Shown piece after piece: positions 29,001 to 38,000 of a stretch of DNA of 64,000 bases. The position numbers and the translations under genes were made by a program. Location of the stretch: NCBI RefSeq assembly GCF_026151205.1, contig NC_087080.1, positions 7,357,096 through 7,421,095 on the forward strand, written 5' to 3'. How positions within the stretch are numbered: position 1 is the stretch's first letter; each line of letters opens with the position of its first letter. The notes under the pieces were generated by a model that saw nothing but the letters and a program-made list of their open reading frames with translations, ran no database searches and had not been told where the DNA came from. Origin of the DNA: Bolinopsis microptera. Its lineage: Eukaryota > Ctenophora > Tentaculata > Lobata > Bolinopsidae.

Positions 29001-32000
29001 GTTACTATATTAAGTTCCTATGATTACTACAGTTACTGTGATTATTGAGGTAACTGTAGTTACTGACTACTGTGATTACTACTGTTTCTGTGATTACTTT
29101 GGTTATTGAAGTAACTGTAGTTACTGTGGTTACTATAGTTGCTGAAGTAACTGTATATAATATAATATCTTAATTCTAGTGAATTTCCCGCCGTTTTTTC
29201 CCCTTGTCAAATCTTACTATGTCATGATAAAGGGAGTATCCGCATCTAAACACGTGTAATGGACTATTTAACTCCATATTAGGGTACAAATATAACCGTG
29301 TGTTAAAATAAGCTATTACATCACTCTGTCTACTAGTGTTGAAAGTAGCGTTACACTCAACTAATTTCAACACTTCAACCTTGTGACTTGGGCTTCATTG
29401 TTGCATGTATGACAGTGGGAATACTTGTAATGATGCTCTGCCATTACCAGTCTTGTTCTGGTAGACTGGGCTGTTTTATTTTATTTAACGATATAATAAA
29501 CTCTTGGCAGTTATCCTTGTCCTAAACTATGACTATTTTCTACTTCAAACTAACCCAGACTCTAAAACCGGGATTGGTGATTTTGACCAATCCCCTTGTT
29601 ACATCATAAAGTTTTATTAAGTCAGCCAGTCAGGGTCGAGGATTTGAAAATAGCCACCCCCCCCTCCCCCTTCCAATACGCGCCACTATCTACATTCCTA
29701 TTTCTAGTGCATGATAAGAACCTTTATCAGTAAAGTATGATAGCTATTTCAGTTTAACGAGAAGAAGTCGGAGATAGACATAGGTGAACCGTTTGGGTTT
29801 GGCAAAACATCAAATATGCAGCAGGTATGGTGATTGTTGAATATGTTTGAGATATTATCCGGTGTTTTGAAGCTACCATGTATTAATTACATATATGCGC
29901 GTTTATTTATATCTTTATTAGAATTTTTGTTATTAGGAAACGAGTAAATACGCATGGAATGTGGCAATAAAAATGTTAGTGATATTTAAAATAAAAAGTC
30001 ATCCGCTAACATGGTCATAAAACAGGTAATTAATTTGGAATATGTCAAGAGTGACCACTCTAAGTCTACCTAAATCTAGTTATAAAATGTTGAGTTTATT
30101 TTATCACGTACACAAGTGTTGTGTGCCAAATATTTGAAAAATCTGTCGTCAAATATGTGCTACTGCTAATCAAACGATAACATCTGATTTCTAAAAAGTA
30201 CTCTTAATAATCTGATCAATGAGAGAGCTGATCTTCAGTATCGTGACTTAATCTGACCAATCGGTGAGTTGTATTCTAGTCGCCTGACTTAATCTGACCA
30301 ATCAAATGGCCTAACTCACAGCACGGTTTTTTTGCGGGCCAAAATCTTGTCAAATTTCGTATTTGATTCCTTTCGAAAGCTTTGAAAGCAATATGCTCTT
30401 CATAGAAATCCACATTCTTAGGCAAACACTTTTAGATACTGCCCTAAATCCGTGCTGTAAGGAATATACTATAAATCTAAAGTTCGATTGAAATTAAAAA
30501 TCTTTGAAAACCAAATAAATACAGATTGCAATATGCAGCTTGCACACGAAAGCTTGATTTCACCTCTTTTTCTGAAGGTCGAAACAACCAGCATAAAACG
30601 TGACCTGATTACATGATACGTCATGTTTCAATTCACATGACCTGGTCACATGACCTGGTCACATGACCTGGTCACACGAGAAGTCGCTGATGTTTCCTTG
30701 AACTCAACCCACTACTTTTTATATAACTCTTATAAAACAGATGAACAGTGCACTCCGTTAACATGCAAAGATTCCAGCTCTCCTCAAGGTCTATATTTAC
30801 ATTGGGTTTTTAATGAGGACGCCCCTTAGTCTTCCGGTCAGCGCCGTATTGGTCTCGGGCGCGTAGTACAGCTATCTGAATTTTGAAGACATTGTACCAG
30901 CGTACTGTTTCACTGATAGTTTGTTTTGAAGTGCCTCGCATACCGCACATTCCACAAGTCTTGACGTAGGATCGAATGAGAAAGAGTCGATGTTGGCAGT
31001 TTGTCTGCTGGGTCGCGCGAGTTTCTAGGTTTTGAAAGCACCTTGCTCTGATGCCTTGAGGATGAATGATTTCATCAGGTCATTGTCAAGCTTGATGAAG
31101 GCTTCTGATTGAACGACAGCGGTCATGTGATTGAGAGAGAAGCGGAAGCAGAATTCCTGCAAGTCCTCGTTCTTGTACTTAAGGGCAGCTGAGTAGAGGT
31201 GAGCAGCATTACTAGTCGTGATACCCTGCTTTATTATGCGCTCACAAAGGTACTTCAACTTGGGCTCACAGTACGCGTTCGCAAGATCCATCAGATGTAT
31301 CGCATCTTCAGGTTCCATGGTTACCTGATCTGTATAGAGGAACTCGAGGAACGCTCGGTACACATCATATGAGAACTGGGACACTTCTATAACATCCTGG
31401 GAAGACTCTGTGAAGGGTGACCTGAACATGCCCTGGAAGTACTGGGATCTGATCTTGAGGATGGCTTTGTGCGCGTAGATCGACACACCATTCACCTGGA
31501 AGGTTATGTCGGCAGTGCTGCGGTCGTCGAAGGCTTGTTCAATGCTCTGGTTGAGGGACCCCAACTTGCTGTGTTCCACACTCATGGGGTAGGGGGTGAC
31601 GGAGGGGGTTGCAAAACACGCGAACACGTCTACAACGTGCGCAAACTTGGTCTCGGTTGGGGTCTGTATTGACTGGTTTCTGCACTGACCCCACATGTAG
31701 ACCTTACCAGAGTGGTTGACTGCGGCTGAGATGTGGTTGTAGTGACACGCTGCTATGTCTACAAACCTGCCATACTCCTCAGCTATCTTAACTGGAGTGA
31801 GAGTGTTGCACTTAGTGGAGGTCCCCAGCTGACCGTATGAGTTAGCCCCCCACACATAGATCTCTCCCGCATCAGTGAGGGCGAGCGCGTGCGCGTAACC
31901 GCATACTATCTTCACCACCACAACCTGTCCTGTCAGTAAGGAGATTCGGGGAGTTGGCTGGTTTGTGGTGTTGCCAATACCTAGCTGGCCGTTACCGTTA

Positions 32001-35000
32001 TACCCCCACGCGTAGATATCACCCTGGCTCGACAGAGCCATGGAAGAGGTTTGCCCGCATGCGATGTCTGTGATCTTCAGTCCGTTCAGTACCCCACCAA
32101 CTTTTCTTGGAGTGACTTGGTTGTTAGTGGTTCCTGACCCGATCTGTCCACAACTGTTGTACCCCCACGCAAACACTTCACCCTCCTCGGTTCGTGCGAG
32201 CGAGTGATGTGACCCACACGCGATCTGTACGATCTTCTTATTACCCAGCGAGGTGACTGGAGTTGGTGAGACACCCTGGTTAGTGGTTCCGTTACCGAGT
32301 TGAGAGTACCCGTTGTGGCCCCAGCTGAACAACTCTCCGGACCCAGTGACGCACAGCACGTGCGGCCCACTACCGTACGCAAACGTCTTGATGTCCTTCT
32401 TGCAGAGTGCTTCTACTTTCCTTGGGGACAACGTGCTCGTCTGATATCCAAAACCCAAACAACAACAAGAATTAGACCCGATCGCATAAACATCATCATT
32501 GTGATCGACAACAATAGCCTCGTTCCCGTTATTCCCAAACACACAAACCATCTTGATGGTTCCCGTAAAATCATTGTCAAGGAGTGAAAATATCGGCCAT
32601 CGCTCCAAGTTCATCTCGTTAGCAGCAGCAGCCACGTTTCCCGTCCTCGTAGCAGTAATAAGGAGGGACTCCAGTAGGATCTCGTCCCCAGGTGCAGCAG
32701 AAGGGGGAGATTCATCTGGTACTGGAGTGGGAGGGTGGAGAGGAGGAGGCGGGTCTCCTCCTGGCGGGTTGTAAACTCTGGACCGAAACATTGCTAACAA
32801 ACAAGAAGGGATTAGTTCGCTTACACTCCTACTGCTTAATGTCGCCGGTAATTTGATACGGGTAAATATCTAGGCCGATCAAGTCATCACTATAGTAACA
32901 GAGGCTGTTTGCAAATTACACGATATGTTTACAATAGGCTTGCAAATTAATAATACTTACAAAATAAAATGATGCTACATCACTGTAACAGTCAGCTGAC
33001 TGCCCATTTAGACCCGAACCCAAAATAATAATCTTACAAGAGGGACGACCTTTCAAAGACCTACAAATGTTTTAAATTCCAACAAAGTTTCAAATTTTAG
33101 CAAACGTTGAACACGCGTTAAACCGCCTACAACCGAGTTAAAAATAAAACTTACTTGTTAAAAAAGAGTGTTAAAACCACGTTAGACATCTAGGGCCGTA
33201 CAAGGAGAACAGTCTCATGTCTGTGATCTTAACTCGACCGAAGACTAATAAGGTACACGAGATTGGGAGGGCTAAATAACGAGCTGTGCCAAGTGAGATG
33301 GTACGAATTGCCGCTGTATCACGAGGCAATGCTAACCAAGCGGACCACTCTAGTCACGAGGTCAGTCATAAGTCGCTTAGCTACCGTCACGTGCACATCT
33401 CGTCACGAACTGTACGTTGCTTAGCAACCATCACGTGGTGTACATGTGGCATACCACGTGGCGTACCACGTGGGTACGAGGCGGAAAATGAAAATTAATT
33501 CATCTTGTCAGCACCTTCCCTCAAGCTACTCCTGACCAAATATACAACAGAGGGAGAGAGAGAGAGCAAGAGAGAAGCAATATTACGGCGAAGGTTGGCA
33601 GAGTCCAACACATACCCTCTGTTTATACCTTGTAGTATACATCGGGTAATTGTATTAGTTTATATGTACAGCTACCATCATACCGCTAATCAGGTGACCG
33701 CTTTGGTTAACGAAATATCAATACAAATCTGACGTCAAACTGAATGTATTAGATTATTAGTGTCAGTGAGAAGACGTTGATCGGTAGATAATTACAGAAA
33801 GCAGACTCTCGTACACTAACAGCGGTACAGTTGTCTGATCGCACGGAAAGATTACAACATGCTTTAACAGGGGGAGGGTTATATGACTCAGAGTATTCAA
33901 CGATAATACGAGACTGTATATTTCCAGGAGAGAAGCCAGGTTTGGGTAATTAATACCATATATGGAATAATCAAATTGCCATATGTGGTATAAATGGTGG
34001 AGCTAAATAGAATGCCGGCCGAGGCTGAGGGAGTGTGTGTGTACAGTTGTAGTTGCATAATAGAGTGGAGAGTGTGTGTTTTGTGGTAACTACAGCTGGG
34101 ATTGAAACTGTCTATAAAGACCTACTGACAAGTTAAGACGATTAACACAATTACCGTGGCTAGGAGATAGTTACCATGGTTACCATGGCGAAATAAGTAC
34201 TGGATTGATAGGTTGCAGGTTGAAGATATTATTTTAAAATTATTATTTTGTTTAAACCTCAAAAGAAAATGGAATATAATTATCATAAGATCAGGAAAGA
34301 AATAGAGACATAGCTAGCAGTTGAACTGCTCAGGCGGCGGTTTTCCCGTAAACGAATACCAATCTTGAGTCTACCGACTTTCTTAGGAATAATGATATCG
34401 GTTTCCGACAAGAAGAATGATGAGTGAAATTTTGTTATTCTGCTGTTCAAATTGAATTTAAAGCAGCTTATTTTAACATTTTGTTCGGACAGTACTTGCA
34501 CATTAACAGATCATAAAGGGGCTGTGGCCAGGCCCAAGTGACCGGGCCCACGTGACCGGGCCACGTGGGCCCAGTTCCAACTATAAGACGTAAAAGTATA
34601 ACCACCGGTTTTAGCAGCTAAAGTGGCTGTACGACAGAATGGGTCCCTGAGATCTAACTACCTAAACAATTAACTAACAGACCAATCAGAGGCCCCCGCT
34701 AGAGCTGATAACTCAATCAAATAGAAACAGATTTGCCACAATCGTGAATATCTAATATTCATAATATTTAACCCGCGATCAATAACAACAAACAACAAGC
34801 CACATAACAGCAGTAATTATGATTTTTATTAATGACATGACAAAATGTACTCGACTAATAACTATCGCAATCGTTCCGAATTTAATGTGTTAATCTACTT
34901 ATCAAGTTATCATACAATGTGACTGCGTGTCACTGTAAACTGGTAATATGTAACCACTTAATTACTCGTGTTAAATGGAAAGGAGAATAATTCTGAGCAG

Positions 35001-38000
35001 TAAAGTTGCATCGGATACTGTTATATAATAATCAGAGTATAAAATCAGGGAAGACAGCCCCGTTACTATGGGGAGTTAGGGGTTCAGCGCTGTTACTATG
35101 GGGAGTTAGGGAAGACAGCCCCGTTACTATGGGGAGTTAGGGAAGACAGCCCCGTTACTATGGGGAGTAAGGGAAGACAGCCCCGTTACTATGGGGAGTA
35201 AGGGGAGTCAGCCCCGTTACTATGGGGAGTAAGGGGAGTCAGCCCCGTTACTATGGAGAGTAAGGGGAGTCAGCCCGGTTACTATGGGGAGTAAGGGAGT
35301 CAGCCCCGTTACTATGGGGAGTAAGGGAGTCAGCCCCGTTACTATGGGGAGTAAGGGGAGTCATCAGTCAGCCCCGTTACTATTGAGTTTCTTCAAAACT
35401 TGACGGGGTCATCACATCTTCTGACCACCCCATAGCGAAGTAAAGTCTCGCTCGTTGCGCCACCACAGCAGAGAGTTCGTATTTGGAGGAGTATATCCCC
35501 TGATCGGAGCGGCGGCTTATCAGGGAGATACGACATGAACTTTGTGAGCTTATCTTTGAAGTGCTCTAGATCTTGAATGACATTCAGATGGTAGGGGATT
35601 GCATTCCACAATTTAGGTCCCTGAACTGCAAATGAGTTGTCAAACAAGGTGAGGGGAGAAATTAATAGGATTTATTTTGCAAGGATTCTCACCTATCAAA
35701 ATGAACAGGAGTATTCTCGTTTGTGATATTTCAGATTCCATACCTTATAAGTTAGTGTAACTATTCTGCAAGTTATTAAACAAACGCAGATTTAAGCGAC
35801 ATCAAATTAAAGGAAGTATCTGTCCCTTTCTAATGAAAAATCGTAATAACTAAGAATAAAATGCAATGCAAAAAAAGTTCGTAGCTATAACTGTCACGGT
35901 CGTATTTTTCGGAAAACATTTAAAAACTGTAACTTAACAACCATAAATATTTAATCACCTAACAATGTGGTGTTAAAAAAGTAAGAAATGTCAGACCAAG
36001 TGAGGCTTCAAGGGGTGGTGTGGGCAAAGTTCCAGGCTTGTGATGTAAATCATGTCTTATGCTTAGCTCAGGCAGATAATGTTAAATGTTGTTAGACTTA
36101 GAGTGGACTCAGAGTAGTGTGAGTACTAGTATAATAATAATTACACACAACACGTACCCTGCTGTATACTGCACTTTTAGTGTTGTTATATTTACTGCAG
36201 TGATTCTTAATTTACCGGGTTTCTATACTTGATCTGACTACTAGGTGTAACCCTGATTACTAGGCGTAACCCTGACTACTAGGCGTAACACTGACAACTA
36301 GGCGTAACACTGACTACGAGGGGTAATACTGACAACTAGGCGTAACACTGACTACTAAGCTACTAGGTGTAACACTGACTACTAGGTGTAACACTGACTA
36401 CTAGGCGTAACACTGACTACTAGGCGTAACACTGACTACTAGGTGTAACACTGACAACTAGGCGTAACACTGATTACTAGGTGTAACACTGACTACTAGG
36501 TGTAACACTGACTACTACGTGTAAAACTGACTACTAGGTGTAACCCTTACTACTATGCGTAACACTGACTACTAGGTGTAACACTGACTACTAGGTGTAA
36601 CACTGACTACTAGGCGTAACACTGACTACTACGTGTAAAACTGACTACTAGGTGTAACCCTTACTACTATGCGTAACACTGACTACTAGGTGTAACAATG
36701 ATTACTAGGTGTAACACTGACTACTACGTGTAAAACTGACTACTACGTGTAAAACTGACTACTAGGCGTAAAACTGACTACTAGGCGTAACCCTGTCTCT
36801 TATTTAAAACTTAGTTAGAATTACCGACCCTGACTCAGAGTTAACAGTGAGTGTTGGAGCAGTGTCACATACCACTGATTAATGACAAAGCGAGGTTAAA
36901 CATCAGACACTTTCAACAATATTTTAATGTTTCTAAAACTGACTCCCCTCTAGATACGTTATACTATAACTAGTTAGATTAGTTATGTTACACGACAGAG
37001 TTAACGAAACATTAGGAATAATTCAACTGCAGACAGTTGAAATAGAGCTCTGCGGCCTTGGATACGTTGCTTTCATCAGAGACCCGGCGGATTTTCTGAA
37101 GAAAGAAAAATGATTGAAAAGATGATGCGTTAAGATAAAAATGGCATTCAGTAACTAGAAAATTGTATGATAGCTGAAAAATAACCGTCTGCCCACGTGT
37201 ACGCCGACCAAATCTAAGCCAAACAAGAGGTATTTTAAAGTAATGTAAGGTTAAGTTCTATTTTAAGATATCAAATTGTCACAACTAAAAAACTTCAACC
37301 GGGTCATGCACCAGATAGATACTAGAAACGTTTTGCACAAATAAAACAAGTCTATATTTAGATAATGGAAGTATTAGTTGACGATGCTGAGTAATGCATT
37401 GTATGAGATCATACAGCTGGTAAAGAGGTACCAATACACTTCACATCAAGTGTACCCATCTCATCTGTTTGGAAAGATTACTGAAGTGAGTTTAGCTGTC
37501 AGCACGTTGGAATCAGTGGTTTGAGAGCAATAATACGGACGATATTGTTGATAAAGGAGCATTTGTGTGGGTGTCGTAGAAGTGAGGTCACCTTTCTTTC
37601 AGCGGCTTACTCTTTGATATTCATATTATGTAAAACTAACTTATCTGTAAAACAACCCATTTTGTTTAGCCAACTTCTATATTTGAAAAGATCTGACGGC
37701 GGCGTCGCATGGTTACAAGGGCCATTCAAGTTTTTGAATTCCTATGTTTCTAAATTTTTGTAAACATGAGGAATAATGGAATGTTTTTTGTTCTGGAATA
37801 TATAATATATATACACACAAAAAGAACCTTAGCACTTAGAACTTATAAAGCACACAATAATATAATTGCACAGTGCACACGGACTTGCACAAGCTATGTG
37901 CAACAATGATCTCAAACAATAGAATCACGGATAACTATTTATCATACCTATAATTGTCTTCCCTTAAATGGATTGTTGCAAGATGTTAACCCCATCCGTT

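Noticed and set aside
33505-33732. 75-codon plus-strand frame starting ATGTCAGC-like
   Set aside because: No homology, includes a GA-rich simple repeat and has no splice context; likely chance.
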